DNA of 64,000 bases, taken from the NCBI RefSeq assembly GCF_940670765.1, contig NZ_CALNVW010000016.1, forward strand, positions 186,001 through 250,000. Direction: 5' to 3'. Shown piece after piece: positions 25,855 to 34,833 of this stretch; the first letter of the stretch is position 1, and the number at the start of each line of letters is the position of its first letter. Source of the DNA: Streptomyces sp. A 4/2 (GTDB lineage: Bacteria; Actinomycetota; Actinomycetes; Streptomycetales; Streptomycetaceae). A program made the position numbers and the translations under genes. A model generated the notes under the pieces. That model searched no databases. It saw only the letters and a list, made by a program, of their open reading frames with translations, and was not told where the DNA came from.

Positions 25855-27345
25855 TCATACGGCCTGCGAGTCCGGCGGACCGGCCTGCGCGGGCGGCCGT
25901 TCGGAGAGTGGTCCGGCGATGTCCTCCAGCGACCTGCCCTCGGCGTCCACGGCGAACACCACGGCGACCAGGCCCGCCGCGACCATCAGTGCGGCGCCGA
26001 TGCAGAACGCGAGGACCGCGTCGCCGACCACACCGCTCGACGTGAGACCGGAGAAGACCAGCGGCCCCGAGATCCCGCCCGCCGCGGTGCCGAGTGCGTA
26101 GAACAGCGCGATCGCCATGGCGCGGGTCTCCATCGGGAAGATCTCACTCACCGTCAGGTAGGCCGAACTGGCACCGGCCGACGCGAAGAACAGCACACCG
26201 CACCAGCACACCGTCATCGTGGTGGCGTCGAGCCAGCCCTGGTCGAACACCCAAGCGGTGACGAAGAGCAGCAACCCGGAGAGGATGTACGTCCCCGAGA
26301 TCATCTTCTTGCGCCCGACGGTGTCGAAGAGCCTGCCGAGCAGCAGGGGTCCGAGGAAGTTCCCGAATGCGATGACAGCGAAGAAATAGCCGGTCGTACC
26401 GCTGGACACACCGAAGAACTTCACCAGGATCGAACTGAACCCGAAGGTGATGGCGTTGTAGAGGAACGCCTGTCCGATGAAGAGGGAGAAGCCGAGTGTG
26501 GCGCGCTTGGGATACGAGCGGAAGAGGGTCCTGCCGATCTCCACGAAGCTGACGCTCGTCCGCTGTTCGATGGTGATGGACCGCCCCGCTTCCGGCAGTT
26601 CGATGCCCTTCTCCTGCTCGATCTCCCGCTCCACGCCGTCCACGATCGCGTTCGCGCCGTCGGACCTGCCGTGGATGAACATCCACCGCGGGCTCTCCGG
26701 CACGTGCCGGCGGACCAGCAGGATCACCAGGCCGAGGACGACGCCGAGTGCGAAGGTGAGCCGCCAGCCGATGTTCTCGGGGAAGATGCCGGTGTCGAGC
26801 GCCAGGACGGAGAGCAGCGCACCGCCCATCGCACCGAGCCAGTAACTGCCGTTGATGATCAGGTCGACCCGGCCGCGGTACTTACCGGGGATCAGTTCGT
26901 CGATGGCCGAGTTGATGGCCGCGTACTCGCCACCGATCCCGAAACCGGTGAGGAACCGGAAGAGGAAGAACCACCACGCCGAGAAGGACAGGGCTGTCAT
27001 CGCGGTCGCCGCGAGGTAGACGGCGAGCGTGACGAGGAAGAGTTTCTTGCGGCCGAAGCGGTCGGTGAGCCAGCCGAAGACCAGTGCGCCGGAACACGCG
27101 CCCGCCACGTAGAGGGCGGCGCCGAGGCCCGTCACCTGGGAGTCGGTGATGGAGAGCCCGCTGCCGCTCTCGGAGAGCCTGCTGGCGATGTTGCCCACGA
27201 CGGTGACTTCGAGGCCGTCCAGGATCCAGACGGTCCCGAGACCGATCACGATCATCCAGTGCCAGCGGGACCAGGGCAGCCGGTCCAGCCGTGCGGGAAC
27301 CTCGGTGGTGATGATGTGCGTCCCGGAGGTAGCGGCGTGGCTCAT
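25855..27345 (-). CDS. MFS transporter, sugar-porter/metabolite-proton symporter type
   Basis: A 496-aa 12-helix permease from ATG 27345 behind AGGAGGAG. Signatures: WILDGLEVTVVGNIA in helix 1, WLTDRFGRKKLF (loop 2-3), RFLTGFGIGGEYAA in helix 4, PESPRWM before the central loop, and GRLFDTVGRKKM in loop 8-9. The central cytosolic loop is long (about 225-275). This pattern is shared by sugar and aromatic-acid or metabolite symporters. The substrate is unknown. There is no linked enzyme or regulator gene; the next gene upstream is the cold-shock gene, separated by its terminator. Confidence 0.88.
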   Translation of the reverse strand: MSHAATSGTHIITTEVPARLDRLPWSRWHWMIVIGLGTVWILDGLEVTVVGNIASRLSESGSGLSITDSQVTGLGAALYVAGACSGALVFGWLTDRFGRKKLFLVTLAVYLAATAMTALSFSAWWFFLFRFLTGFGIGGEYAAINSAIDELIPGKYRGRVDLIINGSYWLGAMGGALLSVLALDTGIFPENIGWRLTFALGVVLGLVILLVRRHVPESPRWMFIHGRSDGANAIVDGVEREIEQEKGIELPEAGRSITIEQRTSVSFVEIGRTLFRSYPKRATLGFSLFIGQAFLYNAITFGFSSILVKFFGVSSGTTGYFFAVIAFGNFLGPLLLGRLFDTVGRKKMISGTYILSGLLLFVTAWVFDQGWLDATTMTVCWCGVLFFASAGASSAYLTVSEIFPMETRAMAIALFYALGTAAGGISGPLVFSGLTSSGVVGDAVLAFCIGAALMVAAGLVAVVFAVDAEGRSLEDIAGPLSERPPAQAGPPDSQAV

Positions 27346-27573
27346 CGGGCTCCTCCTGGGTGCGGTGACTCCGGTGGCTCCGCAGCAGCACGAACTGCGG
27401 GCATCCAGCAGATCATCCACACAAAAAGGACAGCGCGCCCGCCGGGCGCACCCGCGCGGCCCATTCCCCGGAACGGCTCGTGGCGACGGGGTGGGAGCGG
27501 GGTGGCGGCGGGGTTCGTTCCGCCCCGGTACGGCTTCGGCGTACGAACACCGCGTGAAGATCCTGAAACGACA

Positions 27574-27608
27574 GCGCCCGCCCCCGGCCGGAAGCCGGGG
27601 GCGGGCGC
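27574..27608 (-). terminator. Intrinsic terminator of the cold-shock gene
   Basis: Perfect 15-bp GC-rich stem (27574-27588 with 27594-27608) and 5-nt loop, beginning 11 bp after the csp stop codon on the minus strand. Confidence 0.93.
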
Positions 27609-27619
27609 GAACCGCCGGA

Positions 27620-27976
<357 letters not shown>

Positions 27977-28228
27977 CTACACGGCCGAACGTGCGACGAC
28001 CCCGTCGGCCGGTCCGTTGCACCCCTCCTGGCGGACATCCGACCCTCGCATTGCGTTCGATATGGCGAGCAATGCCCCCACTCGCCCCTGCCTGGGCGCT
28101 CACGAAAACCGGGACGAAAGAAATCGGGCGCCCGTCGGCTCGCGAATTCGGCCGGATCCCGACGGCGGGACAGTCATTGGCATGGACCTGCCCAACCGGT
28201 GTGGGCTACGCTCCGCTGCGGCACACTC

Positions 28229-28242
28229 TGAGAGCGCTCTCA
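28229..28242. promoter_or_regulatory. LacI/CebR-like operator palindrome
   Basis: TGAGAGCGCTCTCA, a perfect 14-bp palindrome 69 bp upstream of the protease TTG start. It differs at two symmetric positions from the CebR operator of streptomycetes (TGGGAGCGCTCCCA). A degenerate half-copy, GAAAGCGTTC, follows at 28246. It probably binds a LacI-family repressor encoded elsewhere. Confidence 0.6.
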
Positions 28243-28310
28243 CTCGAAAGCGTTCACGGACGCCTGCTGTTCCACCCCCACGATGCTGGAACAACAGAAG
28301 GGCCAGACCC

Positions 28311-29462
28311 TTGAGACGCAGCACGCTCACCCGCACCGCCCTGTCCGCACTCCTCGTTCTGGGAACCTGGGCGACCGTCGGACTCGCCCCGGCCTCCGCA
28401 GCCGATCACTCCGCCCCCTCCGCCGCGAGGCCGGCCTCCGACGGTCTGCTCTCGGCCATGCAGCACGATCTGGGCCTGACGAAGAGCCAGGCCCTGACCC
28501 GCCTGACCGCAGAGAAGACCGCAACCTCCGTCCAGCCGAAGGCGCGTCGCGCCGCAGGCTCCTCGTACGGCGGCTCCTGGTTCGACGCGGCCACCGGGAA
28601 ACTGACGGTCGCCCTCACCGACTCCACGAAGGCGGACGCCGTACGGGCGACCGGCGCGGCCGTCGAACAGGTGGCGCACAGCGCCCGCCAACTCGACGCG
28701 ACCAAGAAGCAGATGGACAGAGGCACCGCGCCGGCGGGCGTCAACAGCTGGCACGTGGACCCCGAGGCCAGCCGGGTCGTCGTGGACATCGTCGCTTCAG
28801 CAAAGAATGACAACGATGTCCAAGCTTTTGTCGCACGCGCCAGGAAGACCGGACCCGTCTCGGTGGAGCTCGCCCCCGAGGCGGCGAAGACCCTGTCCGC
28901 GGGCACGGTGGGCGGAGATCCGTACTACACGGGCAACGTCCGCTGCTCCATCGGCTTCTCCGTCAACGGCGGTTTCGTCACCGCGGGCCACTGCGCGCAG
29001 CCGGGCGCGGCGGTCAGCGGCTGGGACGGCTCGGCCATAGGTACGTTCCAGGGTTCGTCGTTCCCAGGAGACGACTACGCCTGGGTCGGCGTCGGCAACG
29101 GCTGGTGGACGGTTCCGGTGGTCCTCGGCTGGGGCACGGTCTCCGACCAGCTGGTCCGCGGCTCCGCGGAGGCGCCCATCGGGGCCTCGATCTGCCGCTC
29201 CGGCTCCACGTCGCACTGGCACTGCGGGAACGTCCTGGCCACCGACGAGACCGTGAACTACAGCCAGGGCGCGGTCAGTCAGCTGACCAGGACCAACGTC
29301 TGCGCCGAGCCGGGCGACTCGGGCGGCTCCTTCATCAGTGGTGACCAGGCCCAGGGTGTCACCTCGGGCGGCTGGGGCGACTGCACCGGCGGGGGCGAGA
29401 CCTGGTTCCAGCCGGTCAACGAGATCCTGAGCAGGTACGGCCTCACCCTCACCACGGCCTGA
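28311..29462 (+). CDS. Secreted S1 serine protease (streptogrisin/alpha-lytic type)
   Basis: A 383-aa prepro-enzyme from TTG 28311 (GAAGGG upstream; no better start in frame). Signal peptide about 1-30 (ends APASA-AD), a pro-region of about 165 residues with the alpha-lytic-protease prodomain pattern, then a mature domain of about 185 residues starting near VGGDPYYTGN. The triad is His in VTAGHCA, Asp in PGDDYAWV and Ser in EPGDSGGSF; paired cysteines occur at CS...HC and elsewhere. Such enzymes fold with the help of the pro-region and digest extracellular protein. A CebR-like palindrome upstream suggests catabolite-type control. A hairpin ends the gene. Confidence 0.94.
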   Translation: MRRSTLTRTALSALLVLGTWATVGLAPASAADHSAPSAARPASDGLLSAMQHDLGLTKSQALTRLTAEKTATSVQPKARRAAGSSYGGSWFDAATGKLTVALTDSTKADAVRATGAAVEQVAHSARQLDATKKQMDRGTAPAGVNSWHVDPEASRVVVDIVASAKNDNDVQAFVARARKTGPVSVELAPEAAKTLSAGTVGGDPYYTGNVRCSIGFSVNGGFVTAGHCAQPGAAVSGWDGSAIGTFQGSSFPGDDYAWVGVGNGWWTVPVVLGWGTVSDQLVRGSAEAPIGASICRSGSTSHWHCGNVLATDETVNYSQGAVSQLTRTNVCAEPGDSGGSFISGDQAQGVTSGGWGDCTGGGETWFQPVNEILSRYGLTLTTA

Positions 29463-29480
29463 CCCGCCGCCGCACCCGGA

Positions 29481-29501
29481 CCGGCCCACCGCACGGGCCG
29501 G
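29481..29501 (+). terminator. Hairpin terminator of the protease gene
   Basis: CCGGCCC / GGGCCGG with a 7-nt loop, 18 bp after the protease stop codon. Confidence 0.65.
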
Positions 29502-29538
29502 AACGGCAGCGCGCCCCGGCGATCGGATCGCCGGGGCC

Positions 29539-29602
29539 GTTGTCACAAGACGCTGCCATGTCGTTGTCACGAGGCGTTGCCATGCCGTTGTCACGAGGGA
29601 CG
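29539..29602. repeat. 24-bp tandem repeat (2.6 degenerate copies)
   Basis: GTTGTCAC recurs at 29539, 29563 and 29587, each followed by a similar GAGGCGTTGCCATG-like tail, so the period is 24 bp. It lies in the 341-bp gap between the protease terminator and the SpoIIE phosphatase. The rest of the gap shows no gene. Confidence 0.75.
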
Positions 29603-29803
29603 GCCCGGCCCCGCGCTTCCGGCCGCCCTGACGCGTCCTGCACAAAGCGCGCCCCGGAAATAAGATGGTTCTTATCTCTTCCACACGGTGCGGGCCGTGG
29701 TCGCCGGAGAGGAAGGACCCGATCGACTGCCCGCACAGCCTGCTCCGCGGCGGGCAGGCCCTGTCCGCCGCAGCCCGGGCACGAACGCACCGCGGAGCGG
29801 CAC

Positions 29804-30634
29804 ATGAACCGGCGTCGTCCCTCCAGCGCAGCAAGCGCCGACGAGCTCCTCACCACGCTGCAGCAGCTCACCGCCCAGGCGCGGCGGGAGGTGGAACTGC
29901 ACCAGGCACGGGTCGAGCTGGCCGAGGCCCTGCAGCGCGGCATGCTCACGCGTACCCTCCCCTCGCCCCCCGGCCTCCGGGCGGCGGCTCGCTACAGCCC
30001 CGCGCGCAGCGGTCTGGACATCGGCGGTGACTGGTACGACGGGTTCCCGCTGCCGGACGGATCCTTCGGCTACGCCATCGGGGACGTACAGGGCCATGAC
30101 GTCGAGGCCGCCGCGTTCATGGGGCAGATCCGTATCGGTATGCGTGCCGTGGCCACCACCACGGCGGATCCGGGCAAGATCATGGGCCGGACCAACAACC
30201 TGCTGCTGTCCGCGGACTCCGCGCTCTTCGCCACCTGTACCTTTCTGCGTTTCGACCCGGTCACCTGGGAACTGGACTCCGCCCGAGCCGGACACGTCCC
30301 CTCGGTCTGGGCCTCGGTCGACGGACGGGCGGTCGTCGCGGAGGACGCCGGGGGTCTGCCGCTCGGTATCCAGGCGGACCAGTCGTACCCCGTCACCCGG
30401 CGGAAGCTGAGGCAGGCGGGCGCGTTCGTGCTCTTCACCGACGGGGTGATCGAGGGGCCGTCCTTCTCGATCGAGGACGGTCTGGAGAACGTGATGCGCA
30501 AGGTGGCCTCGCACGCCGCCGACGAGGCCGACGAACTGGCAGACGCGGTCATCCTGACCGCGGCGCTCACCGGGCATCAGGACGACGCCGCCGTTCTCGT
30601 CCTGCGCCACGACGCCGCGCCCGGCGGCGGGTGA
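29804..30634 (+). CDS. PP2C/SpoIIE-family protein phosphatase
   Basis: A 276-aa cytosolic phosphatase from ATG 29804 (GGAG upstream). A short coiled helix (TLQQLTAQARREVELHQARVELAEALQRG) is followed by the SpoIIE/RsbU catalytic domain: LDIGGDWYDGF and GDVQGHDVEAAAFMGQIR supply the metal aspartates, then FTDGVIEG and GHQDDAAVLVLRH at the end. RsbU-like enzymes dephosphorylate anti-anti-sigma factors. It has no sensory domain of its own. The downstream gene encodes a MASE1 membrane sensor 57 bp away, so the pair may work as sensor and phosphatase. Confidence 0.92.
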   Translation: MNRRRPSSAASADELLTTLQQLTAQARREVELHQARVELAEALQRGMLTRTLPSPPGLRAAARYSPARSGLDIGGDWYDGFPLPDGSFGYAIGDVQGHDVEAAAFMGQIRIGMRAVATTTADPGKIMGRTNNLLLSADSALFATCTFLRFDPVTWELDSARAGHVPSVWASVDGRAVVAEDAGGLPLGIQADQSYPVTRRKLRQAGAFVLFTDGVIEGPSFSIEDGLENVMRKVASHAADEADELADAVILTAALTGHQDDAAVLVLRHDAAPGGG

Positions 30635-30691
30635 CGGCCTTCGCCCGCCCGCGCGTGTCATGTCCGGCCCGGACCTCGGGCGCGGTGTCTG

Positions 30692-31696
30692 ATGAGCTGC
30701 GTGATCCGGAGCGAGACAACCAGACGTACGACCGTGACCGTACTGCGGGTCCTGGCCGTCGCCGCCGTGTACTACGGGTCCGGGCGGCTCGGCCTGCTGA
30801 GCCGGGTCACCGTGCGCGGCGCGACCGTCACACCGCTGTGGCCTCCCACCGGAATCGCGCTGGGCAGCCTATTGCTCTGGGGCACCCGGATGTGGCCGGG
30901 GATCGCGCTCGGCGCCCTGCTCGTGATCACCGCGACCGGAGACGTCTTCGACCGCGGCGACCTCACCATCATCGCGGGCAACACCCTGGCTCCGGTCCTC
31001 GCCTTCGTCATGCTCCGCCGGGTCGGCTTCCGTACGGACCTGGCCCATCTGCGGGACGGCACCGTCCTGGTCTTCGTAGGGGCGCTCGGCGGGATGCTCA
31101 TCAGCGCGACGACCGGGACCACCGTGCTGCTGTTCGAGGACAAGCTCCCGGAGGGCGGCTACTGGCCGGTCTGGTTCGCCTGGTGGGTGGGGGACGCCAT
31201 GGGCGTGCTCGTCGTCACCCCGCTGCTCCTGGTACTGCGCAGGGTGCGGTGGCCCCGGGCTTCCGACCGGTGGGCCGAGGCCATCGCGCTGACCCTTGCG
31301 GTCGCGGTCGTCGCTCCGCTGGCGACCCGGAGTCACCTCACCTTGCTCTTCACGGTCTTTCCGCTGCTGATCTGGGCGGCCCTGCGCTTCCAGCTCGCCG
31401 GAAGCGCTCCCAGTGCGCTGCTGGTCACCGTGCTGGCGGTCGTGTCCGCCACCCACCGGCTGGGGCCCTTCGACAACCTCACCCTGTTCGAGGCGATGAT
31501 CAACGTCGCGGTGCTCAACGGATCGGTGGCACTGACCTCGCTGCTCCTGGCCGCCGTCGTCACCGAGCAGCGGAACATCCGCCTCAGGATCGAGCGGGCC
31601 TGCGAGGAACTGGCCGATGTGGTCGACCACCTCGCGCCGGGCAAGTCCGCGCAGACCTGGCTTCCCCCTGAGGACGGGTCGCGCTGGGGTCTCTGA
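30692..31696 (+). CDS. MASE1-domain integral membrane sensor protein
   Basis: A 334-aa protein with about eight hydrophobic helices covering nearly its whole length. The MASE1 pattern is clear: LLSRVTVRGATVTPLWPPTGIALGSLLLWG, then GNTLAPVLAFVMLRRVG, PVWFAWWVGDAMGVLVVTPLLL and VFPLLIWAALRF. A short cytosolic C-terminal helix (QRNIRLRIERACEELADVVDHL) ends the protein. No output domain is fused. The adjacent SpoIIE phosphatase 57 bp upstream on the same strand is the likely partner. The sensed signal is not known for the family. Confidence 0.9.
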   Translation: MSCVIRSETTRRTTVTVLRVLAVAAVYYGSGRLGLLSRVTVRGATVTPLWPPTGIALGSLLLWGTRMWPGIALGALLVITATGDVFDRGDLTIIAGNTLAPVLAFVMLRRVGFRTDLAHLRDGTVLVFVGALGGMLISATTGTTVLLFEDKLPEGGYWPVWFAWWVGDAMGVLVVTPLLLVLRRVRWPRASDRWAEAIALTLAVAVVAPLATRSHLTLLFTVFPLLIWAALRFQLAGSAPSALLVTVLAVVSATHRLGPFDNLTLFEAMINVAVLNGSVALTSLLLAAVVTEQRNIRLRIERACEELADVVDHLAPGKSAQTWLPPEDGSRWGL

Positions 31697-31768
31697 CGGG
31701 ACTCGATCGGCGGCCACGGCCAGGGGCGTCTTCACCTGCCGGACGGGTCACGGATCCGGCAGGCGGTC

Positions 31769-34144
31769 TCACTTCCCGGCAGCACGCACCCATGCGTCGG
31801 CGGTGAGGACATCCGCCTGCCGGGGGAACACCTTCCCGGTGAGCACCCGGTGCACCTCGGGGTCGGCGTCCAGACAGCAGTCCTCCAGCACCGTGAGAAC
31901 GAAGTCGAGGTCAGCGGCCTGGCGCAGCGTGGAGAGCACCACACCGCTGGTGGCGATGCCGGTGAGGACGAGGCTGTCGATGCCGCCCGCCCTCAGCACC
32001 ATGTCGAGGTCGCTGCCCGCGAACGCGCTGACGCGTTTCTTCGTGACGACGACGTCCCCCGGCTGCGGTGCCACATCGGGATGGATCCGGGCGGCCGGAT
32101 CGCCTTCGGCGAAGCCCCCGCCGTGCAGGGCGCTCTGGCTGCCCGGGAGTGCGCCGAAGTTCTTGTTGCGGGAGGTGATCTCGGGGTGTCCGGTACGGAA
32201 TCCGACAACCACGTAGACCACGGGGAGGCCACCCGTCCGCGCCGCGTCGATCACCTCCCGCAGCCGCGACAGATACGCGGGGTCCTCGCCGAACCGTTCC
32301 ACGATGCCCTGCTGGACGTCCATCACGAGGAGTGCGCTCTTCGTGATGTTCTCTTCCTGGTCACTGGAGCCGCCGGGGCTGCTGACGTCGGGCCGGCTGC
32401 TCGCACCGGTCGGGTCGCTGGAGTTGGTGGGGCCGACGGGGCTGGTGGGACGACGGCCGCGCAGCGCCGAGGCGAGCGCGGCCACCACCGCCATGGCCGC
32501 GGCAGCGCTGAAGACGGTGACGAGGCCGTGGTGGAACGGGCCCGAGACCAGTTCGGGGAAGAACCGGGTCCCGGTCAGGGTGCGCGCCGCGGACTCGGGG
32601 AGTCTGTCCAACACGCCGCTGGGACCGAGCAGTTGACTGATCGGGTTCTTACCGAGGAACGTCGCGAACAGCGTGCTCACCGGAGGCAGCCCCGCCACCT
32701 TTTCAGCCGTACCTGCGGGTACCCCCTGTCCCTGCAGACCACTGCTCAGCGTGTGCGGAAGCGTTCCGGCGAGACCGGAGATCATCAGCGAGAACGACAG
32801 GCCGATCGACAGCGCCGTACCCGAGTTCTGGAACGTCGCGCGCATGCCGGACGCCACCCCGCGCTGTTCCGGCGGGACACTGCCCATGATCGCGGAGGTG
32901 TTCGGGGCGGAGAACATTCCCTGCCCGATCCCGCTGAGCAGCAGCAGCGCCGCGAAGTAGAGGTACGAGAAGTTCACCGGCAGGATCAGCAGACCGACGA
33001 AAGCGGCGGCCACCAGCGCGAGCCCGGTGGTGGAGAACAGCCGCGCGCCGTAACGGTCCGACAGGATGCCGGACATCGGCCCGGCGATGAGAAATCCGAC
33101 GGTCAGCGGCAGCATGAAGATGCCGGCCCACAGCGGCGTCTGTTCGAAGTCGTATCCGCGCAGGGGCAGCCAGATCCCCTGCAACCAGATGATCAGCATG
33201 AACTGGAGCCCGCCACGGGCAATCGCGGTGAGCAGCGCGGCCAGGTTCCCGGCGGCGAAGGCGCGGATGCGGAACAGGCCGAGCTGGAACATCGGTTCGG
33301 CGACCCGGGTCTCGACGAGACAGAAGGCCACGAGCAGCAGCACTCCCCCACCGAGCCCGCCGAGCACCCAGGGGTTGGTCCAGCCCGTCGGATGGCCGCC
33401 GTAGGGCTGGATCCCGTACGTGATGGCGGCGAGCAGGATGCCCGCGCCCGCGGTGAAGGTGAGGTTGCCCGCCCAGTCGATGCGCCCCGGCTTGCGGGAA
33501 CCGGTCTCGCGCAGACTGCGGTACGACCAGATCGTGCCGAACACCCCGATCGGCACGCTGATCCAGAACACCGCACGCCAGTCGATGGTGGCCAGCAGCC
33601 CACCCGCGAGCAGCCCGAGGAACTGTCCGGCCAGCGCGGTGATCTGGTTGACGCCCAGGGCCATGCCGCGCTGCTCGGCGGGGAAGGCGTCGGTGAGGAT
33701 GGCTGCGGAGTTCGCGGTCAGCATCGACCCGCCGACGGCCTGCACGATGCGGAAGCCGATCAGCCACAGCGCGCCGGGGCCGCCTTTCAGCGGGTCGAGC
33801 GAGAGGGCGAGCGAGGCGCAGGCGAAGATCGCGAAGCCCATGTTGTACATCCGGACCCGGCCGAACATGTCGCCGAGCCGGCCGAGCACGACCACCAGCA
33901 CCGCGGAGACCAGCAGATAGCCCAGGATCATCCAGAGCAGGTAGCCGATGTTGCCCGGGGCGAGCGGGTCGAGACCGATCCCGCGGAAGATGGCCGGGAG
34001 GGAGATGATCACGATCGACGCGTCCATGGTCGCGATCAGCACACCGAGCGTGGTGTTGGAGAGCGCGACCCATTTGTAACGCTCACCGACCGCGGCGTCG
34101 CCGCTCCGCCGGGCAGCGTTCCCGCGGCGTCGCGCGGCCATCAC
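31769..34144 (-). CDS. DHA2-type MFS exporter fused to isochorismatase-like hydrolase domain
   Basis: A single 791-aa frame. Residues about 20-590 form a 14-helix drug exporter (TMDASIVIISLPAI in helix 1, GRLGDMFGRVRMYN, IGFRIVQAVGGSML). After a Ser/Pro linker, residues 603-791 form an isochorismatase/cysteine-hydrolase domain (SALLVMDVQQGIVERF with catalytic Asp, VVTKKRVSAF with catalytic Lys). The usual cysteine of TNxC is replaced: TSGVV puts Val near residue 735. Start is GTG 34144 or ATG 34141; GTG overlaps the marR stop (GTGA), so the two are coupled. Likely a MarR-regulated efflux pump. The hydrolase domain may modify the exported compound or be inactive. Confidence 0.88.
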   Translation of the reverse strand: MMAARRRGNAARRSGDAAVGERYKWVALSNTTLGVLIATMDASIVIISLPAIFRGIGLDPLAPGNIGYLLWMILGYLLVSAVLVVVLGRLGDMFGRVRMYNMGFAIFACASLALSLDPLKGGPGALWLIGFRIVQAVGGSMLTANSAAILTDAFPAEQRGMALGVNQITALAGQFLGLLAGGLLATIDWRAVFWISVPIGVFGTIWSYRSLRETGSRKPGRIDWAGNLTFTAGAGILLAAITYGIQPYGGHPTGWTNPWVLGGLGGGVLLLVAFCLVETRVAEPMFQLGLFRIRAFAAGNLAALLTAIARGGLQFMLIIWLQGIWLPLRGYDFEQTPLWAGIFMLPLTVGFLIAGPMSGILSDRYGARLFSTTGLALVAAAFVGLLILPVNFSYLYFAALLLLSGIGQGMFSAPNTSAIMGSVPPEQRGVASGMRATFQNSGTALSIGLSFSLMISGLAGTLPHTLSSGLQGQGVPAGTAEKVAGLPPVSTLFATFLGKNPISQLLGPSGVLDRLPESAARTLTGTRFFPELVSGPFHHGLVTVFSAAAAMAVVAALASALRGRRPTSPVGPTNSSDPTGASSRPDVSSPGGSSDQEENITKSALLVMDVQQGIVERFGEDPAYLSRLREVIDAARTGGLPVVYVVVGFRTGHPEITSRNKNFGALPGSQSALHGGGFAEGDPAARIHPDVAPQPGDVVVTKKRVSAFAGSDLDMVLRAGGIDSLVLTGIATSGVVLSTLRQAADLDFVLTVLEDCCLDADPEVHRVLTGKVFPRQADVLTADAWVRAAGK

Positions 34145-34596
34145 AGCCGCTCCGCCAGGCGTTCGAGCAGCGGTACGACCGCGAGCAGTCGTCGCCGCTC
34201 GGCGGGGGTGAACTCCTCGTCGAGGACTTCGGTGAGGCGCTGGACGGATTCCGAGCGCCGTTCCCGCAGCACGCTGCGGCCCGCGTCGGTGACCGTCATC
34301 ACCGCGCGTCTGCGGTCGGCGGGATCCTGCCGGCGGCTCACCAGGCCGCGCTCCTCAAGTGCGGCCAGAGTGGACGCCATGGCCTGTGGGCGCACCCGTT
34401 CCAGTTCGGCGAGCGAGCCGGGGGAATCCGCGCCGTCGCGGCTCAGCCTGGCCAGTACGGACACCTCCGAAAGGGTCACGTCGCCCACGGCGTGGGTCTG
34501 TCGCAGCCTCCGTGCGATGCGGGCCACGGCCAGCCGGACCGCCGCTCCGGTGCGGGCGGCGTCGTCCGCTGCTTCCGACTCCTCAACCCCATCCAC
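34141..34596 (-). CDS. MarR-family transcriptional regulator
   Basis: A 151-aa winged-helix dimer from GTG 34596; there is no ribosome site before it, so it may be leaderless. DNA-binding region: LSEVSVLARLSRDGADSPGSLAELERVRPQAMASTLAALEERGLVSRRQDPADRRRAVMTVTDAG, with the wing DPADRR. C-terminal helices (FTPAERRRLLAVVPLLERLAERL) form the dimer interface. Its stop overlaps the MFS-fusion start by GTGA, so it probably represses its own operon. GATAGGCTTATC at 34607-34618, just upstream, has GATA/TATC arms and is a candidate operator. The divergent GT-C gene starts 237 bp away. Confidence 0.9.
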   Translation of the reverse strand: MDGVEESEAADDAARTGAAVRLAVARIARRLRQTHAVGDVTLSEVSVLARLSRDGADSPGSLAELERVRPQAMASTLAALEERGLVSRRQDPADRRRAVMTVTDAGRSVLRERRSESVQRLTEVLDEEFTPAERRRLLAVVPLLERLAERL

Positions 34597-34833
34597 AATT
34601 ACTAACGATAGGCTTATCAAGCAGTCGTAACTAGTGGGGCGGTTCTCGGCCGGTGCAGAGATCCACCGTCCGGCGGTATGCCGCGACGACACGGCCGTCT
34701 GCCGGGCGGGCTTGGCCGCCCGCCCGCAGACCTCGGCCATAGCCTTCCGAGCACGAGACCTCACGGCAGCCACGTCTGTCCACGCGATGGCGTTAGTTAC
34801 TTTCCGGGTCGGGTTCACCAAGAAGGAAGCTGC

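Noticed and set aside
31850..34630. 926-codon plus-strand frame opposite the MFS fusion and marR
   Set aside because: Spans two well-supported genes on the other strand and is rich in Gln/Gly/His/Arg, a typical antisense pattern.
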